Positions 9,534 through 16,762 of a stretch of DNA of 45,405 bases are shown one piece after another. Within the stretch, counting starts at the first letter, position 1. Every line of letters begins with the position of its first letter. Source of the DNA: Nitrospirillum amazonense (lineage in GTDB: Bacteria > Pseudomonadota > Alphaproteobacteria > Azospirillales > Azospirillaceae); the NCBI RefSeq assembly GCF_007828045.1, contig NZ_VITN01000035.1, positions 1 through 45,405 on the forward strand, given 5' to 3'. Position numbers and translations under genes: made by a program. The notes under the pieces are model-generated. The model searched no databases and was not told where the DNA came from. It saw nothing but the letters and a program-made list of their open reading frames with translations.

Positions 9534-9988
9534 GGCTTGTATATGCCGACACAGACAATGACGCTATCCGAGTGTTCGCAGTATGTAGATTTTCTGGAGA
9601 TCCTCCTGGTGGACGGATCGGTGAATTTATATTCGTGCCAGAATTTGTCGTTCTTCTCGGCTAAAGAAATTCGTTCCCGTATATAATAGATGCCATCCAC
9701 GTCTTGGATATCGATGAGGTTCTTGCCGACGAGTTTTGGATTGGCGCCATGGGCCAGGCAGTTTCCTGAAAAATCATAGACAACGACGTAAAGGTCGCGA
9801 TCTATGAAACGAGGATATTTGGCCGTGATTTCGGAATACGCGGTCTCTGGGTTGGTTTGCTTAAGATAGGCGATGGCCCTTCGCGTCATCGCGATCGCGT
9901 CTTCGGCCGTACCGTTCTCGCCTGCCCATGCCGGGAGGGCCAGGAAGGAGAGCAGCAGCGAAAAGGCCAGGATAGAGCGCCTGTGCAT
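9530..9988 (-). CDS. Exported single-Cache-domain sensor protein
   Basis: 152 residues from ATG 9988. This start has an AGGA 8 bases upstream and gives a textbook Sec signal peptide (M-H-R-R-S then a Leu/Ala/Phe core ending A-W-A, cleaved before E-N-G). An upstream ATG at 10006 lacks a good Shine-Dalgarno sequence. The mature part contains the small-Cache signature seen in chemoreceptor sensor domains: a long N-terminal helix, Y-V-V-V-Y-D-F-S-G-N-C-L-A-H-G, then V-G-K-N-L-I-D and a Y-Y-I-R-E-R-I strand. There is no membrane anchor or output domain, so it is predicted to be free in the periplasm. Free-standing Cache proteins of this size usually bind small organic acids or similar ligands. It is first in the unit and overlaps the HAMP gene by 4 bases, suggesting it feeds a ligand signal to that protein (inference). 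Confidence 0.8.
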   Translation of the reverse strand: MHRRSILAFSLLLSFLALPAWAGENGTAEDAIAMTRRAIAYLKQTNPETAYSEITAKYPRFIDRDLYVVVYDFSGNCLAHGANPKLVGKNLIDIQDVDGIYYIRERISLAEKNDKFWHEYKFTDPSTRRISRKSTYCEHSDSVIVCVGIYKP

Positions 9989-10546
9989 CACCGTTGTCCT
10001 TGGCATTAAGGATTTTCTTGAGAAGTTCCGTGGACTCAGTCTGGTCAGCCGTTTTTACCTTAGCGGCAATCTCTTAAGGAATCGTTGTTTTGGCAGGCGG
10101 TTTGGTCAATCAAAATAAATTATCCTAAGAACGAACCTGTCCTTGATCGCGTATCAGTAATGAAATCTTAACAGATTTGGTAGATGTGGGGTGTAAACTA
10201 AATAATATGGCCTGCTGAATGTCGGTGAAATATTGAATGGATTTCCTGGCTTTGTAACTTGTGTGCCAGATGCTCGGTGATGTGAAACGACACGATCGAA
10301 TGACCCCGCCAATTCCAATAGAATCAAATGATCGCCGTGCCAATCGGCGTCCAATCCGCATGCCGAGTTACACCCGCAGGCTACAGACCCGGGGCTCCGC
10401 CCCCCATGGCCTGAGCACCACGTTCCGACCTCCATCGCCACCATGCGCATAACCTGCGGCGCCGTGTCCCAGCGGCGTAATCCAAAATATTCGGTGCGGC
10501 GTGGAATAGTAGTGACATCATGCCGCTCCTTAAGGGGCAGGTAACG
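9989..10546. other. Divergent AT-rich intergenic region between two sensory loci
   Basis: 558 bases without a convincing gene. The part from about 10060 to 10320 is clearly AT-richer than the flanks and must carry the promoters of the leftward Cache operon and, probably, the rightward histidine kinase. I cannot assign a consensus sigma-70 pair with confidence. A GC hairpin (GGGGC-tcc-GCCCC) lies at 10391-10403, and a CCTTAAGG palindrome lies just before the kinase ribosome-binding site. Small open frames here have atypical composition and no family resemblance. Confidence 0.5.
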
Positions 10547-12328
10547 ATGTCACTTGCGAGCCGTCTCCTCATCCTCGCCGCCGCTGCGGCGTTACCGGCT
10601 ATCGCGGCCGAAATATATAATGAAATCGCATTACGCCACGCGCGCACAGACGAGGCACGTTTGGGCGTCTCGCGGCAGGCCGATTTGGTGGCGACCGATC
10701 TTGCCGCGATATTCGACGGGGGCCGTCAGGTCCTGGCCACCTTGACGAGCCTGGCTCAAGTTCAGGACCATGACATCGCCGGCTGCGGGGTAATGGCGCG
10801 GCAGGCGATGAAGGTGCACGATGGTTACGACAATATTGTCGTGGCCGATGGCGCCGGTCAAATCTGGTGTTCGGGCATTGAGGGTCCTGCTCGTGGCCTG
10901 CCGAACGTCGCGGATCGTGCCTATTTCAACCAGGCCATCAAGACGGGCCGGTTTTCCGTTGGTGAATTGGTTCCCGGGCGAATTACGGGAAAGCCGTCGG
11001 TCCAACTGGCCTTGCCCTATGCCGGCCGAGAGGGAAGCTTGGCGGGGGTGATGATCATCTCCCTCAATGCGGACTGGCTCGCTCGACATTTCGCCGCGAC
11101 CGGAGAATGGACCACCGATCATACTTTGACGCTTGCGGACCGAATGGGCTCCGTGGTGGTGCGTTTGCCTGGCAACGAGAAGTTTCGGGGAACCTCTGCC
11201 CGATCCAACATCGAGGAGGTCCAGTGGTCCCCTCAGCGAGGCGTGGTGGAGACGATCAAGACGATGGACGGCGTTCCCCGGCTGGTGGGATATGTCCCGT
11301 CCACGATAGGGCCGGAGGGCTTTTACATCGGCGTCGCTGAAAGCCGTGATGCGATCTACGCCGCCTTGAATCGCGCGACGCTTCGATCATCGCTCATCAA
11401 TGGCGTGGGCCTGGCGGCGGCCATGCTGGTGGCATGGTTCATGGGAGCCCGTCTGGTCCGCCGTCCGGTCAATCTTCTGCTCATGGCCGCGAAGTCCTGG
11501 CGCTCAGGCGATCTCTCCAGACGCGCCAGCATGGTGGGGAAGGGCGAATTCATTGAATTGGCCATGGCGTTCAATGAAATGGCCGAGCACTTGGAGCAGG
11601 CGAGCGCCCACAAGGACATGCTTCACAGCGAGTTGTCGCATCGCATGATGAACAGCCTGCAGATTCTGGCGACGCTGATCGACCGGCCAGCGCGAACGCT
11701 GGCGGATACGAATGCCCGGCAGACCCTGACGGAGGCGGCTGGGCGGGTCCGATCCATGGCCATGGCTTATCAACGTCTCCACCGCTCGCCGGACGGGGCT
11801 ACAGTGAACGTGGCGGATTTCCTGCAGGCTCAATGCAGCGACCTGGCGGATGCCATGATGGCGACGCCGGGGCGATTGGAGGTGGACGTCGCGCCCATCC
11901 TGCTACCGGTTAGCCAAGCCATGCCATTGGCTCTTGCCGCCAATGAAATGCTGACGAATGCCCTGAAGCACGGTCAAGCGGACGGTGGCGTCAAGGTTAC
12001 GCTGAAAGCGGAAGGACGCCGCTGCATCTTGACGGTGGCAAATGCGGGCGATCTGGCAACGGATACGATTGGCAAAAGAAAGGGGGGCTTCGGGTTACAA
12101 CTGGTGCAAGCCATCGCCGCCCAGCTGGGTGGAGAGTTGCGGCCCAAAGCCGCTGGTGGCGGCGTGGCGTTTATTCTGTCCTTCCCTCTTGAGGATGAGA
12201 TTATTCTTGGGACGAACGCTGGCGGCGGTGGAGCAATAGCTGATCCAGGCGGGGTGGATGAACCAGGCGGGGTGGATGAAAAGGTCATCCTTGGGCGCCC
12301 GCCCACAGCTGCGCCTACGAATACTTAG
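10547..12328 (+). CDS. Cache-HAMP-HisKA_2 sensor histidine kinase
   Basis: 593 residues from ATG 10547, which has GGGGCAGG upstream; an in-frame ATG at 10520 has a poorer site. A first membrane helix (M-S-L-A-S-R-L-L) is followed by a periplasmic double-Cache sensor of about 250 residues (N-I-V-V-A-D-G-A-G, then R-A-Y-F-N-Q-A). Then come TM2 (S-L-I-N-G-V-G-L), a HAMP domain and a HisKA_2-type phosphoacceptor helix, E-L-S-H-R-M-M-N-S-L-Q, whose His is the predicted phosphorylation site. The ATPase domain has N-E-M-L-T-N-A-L-K-H-G (N box) and G-G-F-G-L-Q-L-V. HisKA_2 kinases often feed general stress or single-domain receivers; no response regulator lies in this window, so the partner is elsewhere. 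The C-terminus carries a low-complexity tail with two copies of P-G-G-V-D-E. A 13-base tandem repeat spans the stop codon. Confidence 0.88.
   Translation: MSLASRLLILAAAAALPAIAAEIYNEIALRHARTDEARLGVSRQADLVATDLAAIFDGGRQVLATLTSLAQVQDHDIAGCGVMARQAMKVHDGYDNIVVADGAGQIWCSGIEGPARGLPNVADRAYFNQAIKTGRFSVGELVPGRITGKPSVQLALPYAGREGSLAGVMIISLNADWLARHFAATGEWTTDHTLTLADRMGSVVVRLPGNEKFRGTSARSNIEEVQWSPQRGVVETIKTMDGVPRLVGYVPSTIGPEGFYIGVAESRDAIYAALNRATLRSSLINGVGLAAAMLVAWFMGARLVRRPVNLLLMAAKSWRSGDLSRRASMVGKGEFIELAMAFNEMAEHLEQASAHKDMLHSELSHRMMNSLQILATLIDRPARTLADTNARQTLTEAAGRVRSMAMAYQRLHRSPDGATVNVADFLQAQCSDLADAMMATPGRLEVDVAPILLPVSQAMPLALAANEMLTNALKHGQADGGVKVTLKAEGRRCILTVANAGDLATDTIGKRKGGFGLQLVQAIAAQLGGELRPKAAGGGVAFILSFPLEDEIILGTNAGGGGAIADPGGVDEPGGVDEKVILGRPPTAAPTNT
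12245..12279. repeat. 18-base-period tandem repeat inside the kinase C-terminus
   Basis: Two exact copies of a 17-base unit (CCAGGCGGGGTGGATGA) at 12245-12261 and 12263-12279 encode P-G-G-V-D-E twice, after the ATPase domain. The period is a multiple of three, so the frame is kept. Confidence 0.9.
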
Positions 12329-12343
12329 GACGAATACTTAGGA
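12318..12343. repeat. 13-base tandem duplication spanning the kinase stop codon
   Basis: Two adjacent copies of CGAATACTTAGGA at 12318-12330 and 12331-12343. The TAG stop of the kinase (12326-12328) is in the first copy; the second copy lies in the untranslated gap before chrA. Confidence 0.9.
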
Positions 12344-12442
12344 CGGCCTGGCCCGTCGGTCACGCCGGATGCGGTGATCGCCGCCGTGCCGGCACCCGTT
12401 GGTTGGAAGTTGATGCCGATACCAAGAAGGGAAGTTGACGCC

Positions 12443-13840
12443 ATGACCGACGCCGCCCTCCGTTCCCCCGCCGACGTGCCGGCCCACGGCATCTCCTTCG
12501 GCGAGGCGCTCAAGGTCTGGGCCCGCGTCGCCGCGCTGAGCTTCGGTGGCCCCGCCGGGCAGATCGCGGTCATGCACCGCATCGTGGTGGAGGAGAAGCG
12601 CTGGATCGGCGAGGAGCGGTTCCTGCACGCCCTTAACTACTGCATGCTGCTGCCGGGCCCGGAGGCCCAGCAACTGGCCGTCTACATCGGCTGGCTGCTG
12701 CACAAGACGCGGGGTGGCCTGGTCGCCGGCACGCTGTTCGTGCTGCCGGGCTTTCTGTCCATCCTGGCACTGAGTTGGATCTACGTCCTGCTCGGGTCGG
12801 TCGACGCCGTCGCCGGCCTGTTCTTCGGCCTGAAGTCGGCTGTGCTGGCCGTGGTGCTGCAGGCGGGGATGCGCGTGGGATCACGGACCCTGAAAAACCG
12901 GGCCATGGTGCTGCTGGCGGCCGTGGCGTTCCTGGCCATCTTCGTGGGCAAGGTGCCGTTCCCCATCATCCTGCTGGCGGCGGGCCTCATCGGTTACGCC
13001 GGTGGCAAGGCCGGGCATCCGGCATTCAAGGGCGGGCAAGGCCATGGTGCCGCCGGCGGCACGGCGGTGCTGGACCGGGAGACGGCGCTGGGCGAGGAGA
13101 TGCCGGCCCATGCGCAGCCCTCCTTGCCCTGGTCGCTGCGGATTTCCGGGATCTGCCTGGTGCTGTGGCTGGTTCCCGTCGTGGCTTTGGTCCTGCTGCT
13201 GGGGCCGGACGACGTGTTCAGCCGCATCGGCATCTTCTTCTCGCAGATGGCGGTCGTCACCTTCGGCGGCGCCTATGCGGTACTGGCCTATGTCGCGCAG
13301 CAGGCGGTGGACATCTATCACTGGCTGGCGCCGGGCGAGATGCTGGACGGGTTGGGCATGGCGGAGACGACGCCCGGTCCGCTGATCATGGTGCTGGAAT
13401 TCGTCGGCTTCCTGGCGGCATTCCGCGCGCCCGGTGCCCTGCCGCCGCTGGTGGCCGGCACCCTGGCGGCGGTGTTGACCACCTGGGTGACCTTCGTGCC
13501 CTGCTTCCTGTGGATTTTCCTGGGGGCGCCCTTCATCGAGAAGCTGCGCGGCAACCGCGCCGTCTCCGCCACCCTGACGGCGATCACCGCCGCCGTGGTG
13601 GGCGTGATCCTCAATCTGGCGGTCTGGTTCGCCTTGCACGCCCTGTTCCGGGAGGTGACGGACCTCAAGGCGTTCGGCCTGGTGCTGGAAATCCCTGTGC
13701 TGGCAAGCAGTAACGTGGCCGCATTGTTGCTGACCGCCGCAGCCGTCGTCGCGGTGTTCCGGTTCAAGGTCGGGATGATCCCGGTGCTGGCGGCCTGTTC
13801 CGTCGCGGGTCTCGCGCTCCGGCTGGCCGGCTTGGCCTGA
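12443..13840 (+). CDS. chrA: ChrA-family chromate efflux transporter (two-domain form)
   Basis: 465 residues from ATG 12443, which has AAGGGAAG 8 bases upstream; the longer open frame from 12374 is not needed. It shows the two homologous ChrA halves. The N-terminal half has F-G-G-P-A-G-Q-I-A, E-E-K-R-W-I and L-L-P-G-P-E-A-Q-Q-L-A. The C-terminal half has T-F-G-G-A-Y-A-V-L, G-M-A-E-T-T-P-G-P-L and further membrane helices. There are roughly ten to twelve hydrophobic segments and a short hydrophilic loop in the middle. Length and layout match the long-chain ChrA subfamily, inner-membrane proteins that expel chromate and confer resistance. No chrB regulator is adjacent. The gene is 114 bases after the histidine kinase and converges with the EamA exporter, with only 20 bases between the stops. 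Confidence 0.92.
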   Translation: MTDAALRSPADVPAHGISFGEALKVWARVAALSFGGPAGQIAVMHRIVVEEKRWIGEERFLHALNYCMLLPGPEAQQLAVYIGWLLHKTRGGLVAGTLFVLPGFLSILALSWIYVLLGSVDAVAGLFFGLKSAVLAVVLQAGMRVGSRTLKNRAMVLLAAVAFLAIFVGKVPFPIILLAAGLIGYAGGKAGHPAFKGGQGHGAAGGTAVLDRETALGEEMPAHAQPSLPWSLRISGICLVLWLVPVVALVLLLGPDDVFSRIGIFFSQMAVVTFGGAYAVLAYVAQQAVDIYHWLAPGEMLDGLGMAETTPGPLIMVLEFVGFLAAFRAPGALPPLVAGTLAAVLTTWVTFVPCFLWIFLGAPFIEKLRGNRAVSATLTAITAAVVGVILNLAVWFALHALFREVTDLKAFGLVLEIPVLASSNVAALLLTAAAVVAVFRFKVGMIPVLAACSVAGLALRLAGLA

Positions 13841-13860
13841 CCTCGTTCGGCCAGTGCCGC

Positions 13861-14934
13861 TCAGGACTCCGGATGGGAATGGCGGTGGTGCAGGTCGGGA
13901 TAGTGGGGATGGCGGTGCACCACCGGCGTGTGCCGGTGCGCGTGGGAGTGGGGTTCGCCCGGGGATGTGCTGGGCGCGTGGTCGTGCTGGTGGTGCTCGT
14001 CATGCACATGGACGTGCTCGTGCACCATTTCCTCATGGGCATGCTCATGCTCGTGGTGCTCGACCAAGTGCAGGTAGAGCCCGATCCCCATGAGCACGGC
14101 CGCCACCATCAGGCGCCAAGTCAGGGGCTCATCGAACAGCATCAGGGCCAGGATGGCGCCGATGAAGGGTGCCATGGAGAAGTAGGCGCCGGTGCGGGCC
14201 GTGCCCAGGTGGCGCAGGCCCAGAACGAACAGCACCAGGCTGAGACCGTAGCCGAAGAAGCCCACCACGGCGGTGGCGGCGGTGACGCCGACGGACGGTA
14301 GCGCCGCTCCCTGGGACAGGGCCAGAACCAGGTTGACGCTGCCCGCCACCAGCCCCTTGGTCATGGCGATCTGGACGGGATCGGCGGAACTGAGCCGGCG
14401 GGTGAGGTTGTTGTCGATGCCCCAGGCCAGGCACGCCCCGGCGACGGCGAGCGCCCCCCAGCCGACGCCCTCCGGCCCACCCTGCCAGGACAGCAGCAGC
14501 GCCCCCGCCAGTATGGCCAGGGCGCCCAGCAGGAGACGACGATCGACGTTCTCATGGAAGGCCAACCAAGCGATGCCCATGGTGGCCAGTCCCTCCAGGT
14601 TCAGCAATAAGGCGGCGCTGGAGGCCGGGGTGCGCGTCAGGCCGACCATCAGCAGCACCGGGCCCACCACACCACCCGCCAGCACGACGGCCGCCAGCCA
14701 GGGCAAGTCCCCCCGCCGCAATGGCGCCTCTGGCGGATCGATTCCTAGGAGCCGGCGACCCAGGTGCACGATGCCCAGGCCGATGCCGGAGCCCAGGTAG
14801 AGCAGGCCCGCCAGCAGCCAGGGATCGACATGGCCCACCAGCAGCTTGGCCAGGGGCGTGCTGGCGCCGAAGAGTGCGGCCGAGGCCAGGGCCATTGGGG
14901 CGCCCGGCCAAGCGACGGATCGGGACAGGGCCAT
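13861..14934 (-). CDS. EamA/DMT-family transporter with His-rich cytoplasmic tail
   Basis: 357 residues. The first 290 form two EamA repeats (about ten helices), typical of drug/metabolite transporters, beginning G-A-P-M-A-L-A-S-A-A-L-F-G-A-S and carrying F-S-M-A-P-F-I-G-A near the end. The last 66 residues contain 24 histidines interspersed with Glu and Asp, a strong candidate for zinc, nickel, cobalt or copper binding. Similar tails are known in some metal exporters and metallochaperones; whether the substrate here is a metal is an inference. ATG 14934 has AGGGGGAA about 5 bases upstream. The gene follows the M20 amidohydrolase by 35 bases on the same strand and may be co-transcribed, although its theme fits better with ChrA across the convergent junction. 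Confidence 0.85.
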   Translation of the reverse strand: MALSRSVAWPGAPMALASAALFGASTPLAKLLVGHVDPWLLAGLLYLGSGIGLGIVHLGRRLLGIDPPEAPLRRGDLPWLAAVVLAGGVVGPVLLMVGLTRTPASSAALLLNLEGLATMGIAWLAFHENVDRRLLLGALAILAGALLLSWQGGPEGVGWGALAVAGACLAWGIDNNLTRRLSSADPVQIAMTKGLVAGSVNLVLALSQGAALPSVGVTAATAVVGFFGYGLSLVLFVLGLRHLGTARTGAYFSMAPFIGAILALMLFDEPLTWRLMVAAVLMGIGLYLHLVEHHEHEHAHEEMVHEHVHVHDEHHQHDHAPSTSPGEPHSHAHRHTPVVHRHPHYPDLHHRHSHPES

Positions 14935-14947
14935 GGCGTTCCCCCTG

Positions 14948-14974
14948 TTAAATAATCAGGGTTAAATGATCAGG
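14948..14974. repeat. Imperfect 13-base tandem repeat at the M20 gene end
   Basis: TTAAATAATCAGG at 14948-14960 and TTAAATGATCAGG at 14962-14974 differ at one base and are separated by a single G. The right-hand copy contains the stop codon of the M20 gene (14970-14972, minus strand). Confidence 0.8.
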
Positions 14975-16121
14975 CGGCGAGCAGTCGTTCGGCCAGCGAC
15001 ACATGCAGGCGCACGCCAGTCGCGAGAATGGCATCGTTGAAGTCGTAGTGTGGATGATGGAGCGGCGCTGACGCCGCTCCATCCCCCTGGCCCAGCCATA
15101 GATAGGCACCCTTGCAGGCCTGCAGCATGAAGGCGAAGTCCTCTGACGTGAAGGCAGGCTCCGGCGCGGTCCTGGCGTCGGCGCAGACCGTCCCGGCGGC
15201 GGCCAGCGCCTCGGCCGCCGCGTCCGCGTCGTTGATTGTCGCCGGATAGTAGCGGTCATAGGTGACGGACATGCGGGTGCCGCTCGCAATGGCCACGCCC
15301 TCGGCCACCTGCCGCAAGGAGCCCTCGATCCGGTCCTGGACGGCCGCGTCGAAGCTTCGCACCGTGCCGGTGACGCGGACCTCGGCCGGCAGGACGTTGT
15401 GCGCGTGGCCGCCGTTGATCTGGGTGACCGACAGGACGGCCGACGCCGTGGGGGAAATCCGCCGGGCCACGATGGTGTTCAATTGGCCGACCAGGTCGCT
15501 GGCGGCCAGGATGGCGTCTGGCGTCTGGTGCGGCAGGGCCGCATGGCCGCCCCGGCCCTCCACTCGGATCTCGAACTTGTCGGCGGCGGCCATGATGGGG
15601 CCGGGTCGGGTGGCGACGGTGCCGGCCGGCAGATCCGGCCAGTTATGCAGGGCGAAGACCCGCTGGCAGGGGAAGCGCTGGAACAGGCCCTCCTGAACCA
15701 TGGCCCGGGCGCCGCCCAGCCCCTCTTCCGCCGGTTGAAAGATGAAATGCACCGTGCCGTCGAAGCGACGGGTGCGGGCCAGGTGACGGGCCGCCCCCAG
15801 CAACATGGCGACATGGCCGTCGTGGCCGCAGCCATGGAAAGCGCCGGTGTGGCGGCTTTGATAAGGCAGGCCGGTCTTCTCGTGGATGGGCAGGGCGTCC
15901 ATGTCGGCACGCAGGCCTACGCATCGGTCCGACGCGCCTGCCTTAAGGACGCCGATGACGCCAGTGCCGCCGATGCCCGTGTGTACCTCCAGGCCCAAGT
16001 CGGTGAGTGCCCCGGCAACGCGGGCCGCCGTGCGGTGTTCCGCAAAGCCCAATTCCGGGTGGGCGTGTAGATCGCGCCTGAAGGCGATGAGCGGTTCAAT
16101 GAGATCGTCTACGTCGGCCAT
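14970..16121 (-). CDS. M20 family amidohydrolase (N-acyl-amino-acid / hippurate hydrolase type)
   Basis: 383 residues from ATG 16121, which has GGAG 7 bases upstream; the longer frame to 16250 runs into the Lrp gene and looks non-coding. It has the full M20 di-metal centre: D-M-D-A-L-P, G-C-G-H-D-G-H, Q-P-A-E-E-G with the catalytic Glu, L-H-N-W-P, and the late H-H-P-H-Y-D-F-N-D. Between them lies the small dimerisation domain (G-G-H-A-A-L-P-H). Relatives are cytoplasmic enzymes that split N-acetyl, N-benzoyl or other N-acyl groups from amino acids or peptides. Here it sits behind an Lrp regulator and a class III aminotransferase, so a likely job is freeing the amino group of an N-acylated intermediate before transamination (inference). 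Confidence 0.9.
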   Translation of the reverse strand: MADVDDLIEPLIAFRRDLHAHPELGFAEHRTAARVAGALTDLGLEVHTGIGGTGVIGVLKAGASDRCVGLRADMDALPIHEKTGLPYQSRHTGAFHGCGHDGHVAMLLGAARHLARTRRFDGTVHFIFQPAEEGLGGARAMVQEGLFQRFPCQRVFALHNWPDLPAGTVATRPGPIMAAADKFEIRVEGRGGHAALPHQTPDAILAASDLVGQLNTIVARRISPTASAVLSVTQINGGHAHNVLPAEVRVTGTVRSFDAAVQDRIEGSLRQVAEGVAIASGTRMSVTYDRYYPATINDADAAAEALAAAGTVCADARTAPEPAFTSEDFAFMLQACKGAYLWLGQGDGAASAPLHHPHYDFNDAILATGVRLHVSLAERLLAA

Positions 16122-16152
16122 GGCGCGTCTCCAACGGGCTTGCCCGGGCCGC

Positions 16153-16644
16153 CTATCCGCGCTCGAACAGGCCCTGGATCGGGTAGTGCTGTTTGATGAA
16201 AGGGGTTTTGATGACGATGTAGCTGAAGTACTTTTCGATGCCGAAATCACCTTCCAGCATGCTCTCGATGATGGTCTGGTAATGGGTGACGCCGACCGTG
16301 ATGAACTTCAGCAGGTAATCGTAGCCGCCGCTGACCAGATGGCATTCCACGATCTCGTCGATCTTGCGGATCTTTGATTCGAAACGGGAAAAGTCGCCGC
16401 TGCGGTGTTCCGACAGTGTCACTTCGGTGAACACCGTCATGAAGTCCCCTAGCTTTTGGTAATTGATCTGGGCCCCATACCCGGTGATGTATCCCGCCTT
16501 CTCCAGCCGCTTCACCCGTGCCAGGCAGGGGCTGGGCGATAGCCCCACGGCGTCGGCCAGTTCCACGTTCGTGATGCGGCCGCTCTGCTGCAGCTGTACC
16601 AGGATGTTGATGTCGATACGGTCGAGTTTGGGGCCGAGCGTCAT
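16153..16644 (-). CDS. Lrp/AsnC family transcriptional regulator
   Basis: 163 residues, the usual family length. The N-terminal helix-turn-helix (D-R-I-D-I-N-I-L-V-Q-L-Q, L-A-D-A-V-G-L-S, C-L-A-R-V-K-R-L-E) is followed by the RAM ligand-binding domain with V-S-G-G-Y-D-Y-L-L-K. Members bind amino acids and regulate their transport and catabolism as octamers or dimers. It lies between the aminotransferase (118-base gap upstream) and the M20 hydrolase (31-base gap downstream) on the same strand. It is the only regulator inside the catabolic locus, so it most likely controls these neighbours in response to an amino-acid substrate. Its own binding site could not be recognised by eye. Confidence 0.93.
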   Translation of the reverse strand: MTLGPKLDRIDINILVQLQQSGRITNVELADAVGLSPSPCLARVKRLEKAGYITGYGAQINYQKLGDFMTVFTEVTLSEHRSGDFSRFESKIRKIDEIVECHLVSGGYDYLLKFITVGVTHYQTIIESMLEGDFGIEKYFSYIVIKTPFIKQHYPIQGLFERG

Positions 16645-16762
16645 GTTTCGGTCTGGTCTCCTGTCCCGGGCGGATGATGATGAGGCATTCCCCCGCCGCC
16701 TTGAAGGGGAAGCGGCTGCCAGCTTACATCGTCCGAAGGCGGATCAGCCCGCCCAATATTCA

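Noticed and set aside
10154-10450. 98-codon minus-strand ORF in the divergent signalling spacer
   Set aside because: Composition is unlike the genes around it, it has no ribosome-binding site or family resemblance, and it overlaps the likely promoter zone.
12881-13639. 252-codon minus-strand frame inside chrA
   Set aside because: Antisense shadow, rich in Gln/His/Arg; the plus strand is a clear ChrA transporter.
13841-13860. Terminator between the convergent chrA and EamA genes
   Set aside because: Only 20 bases separate the stops and they contain no stem-loop.
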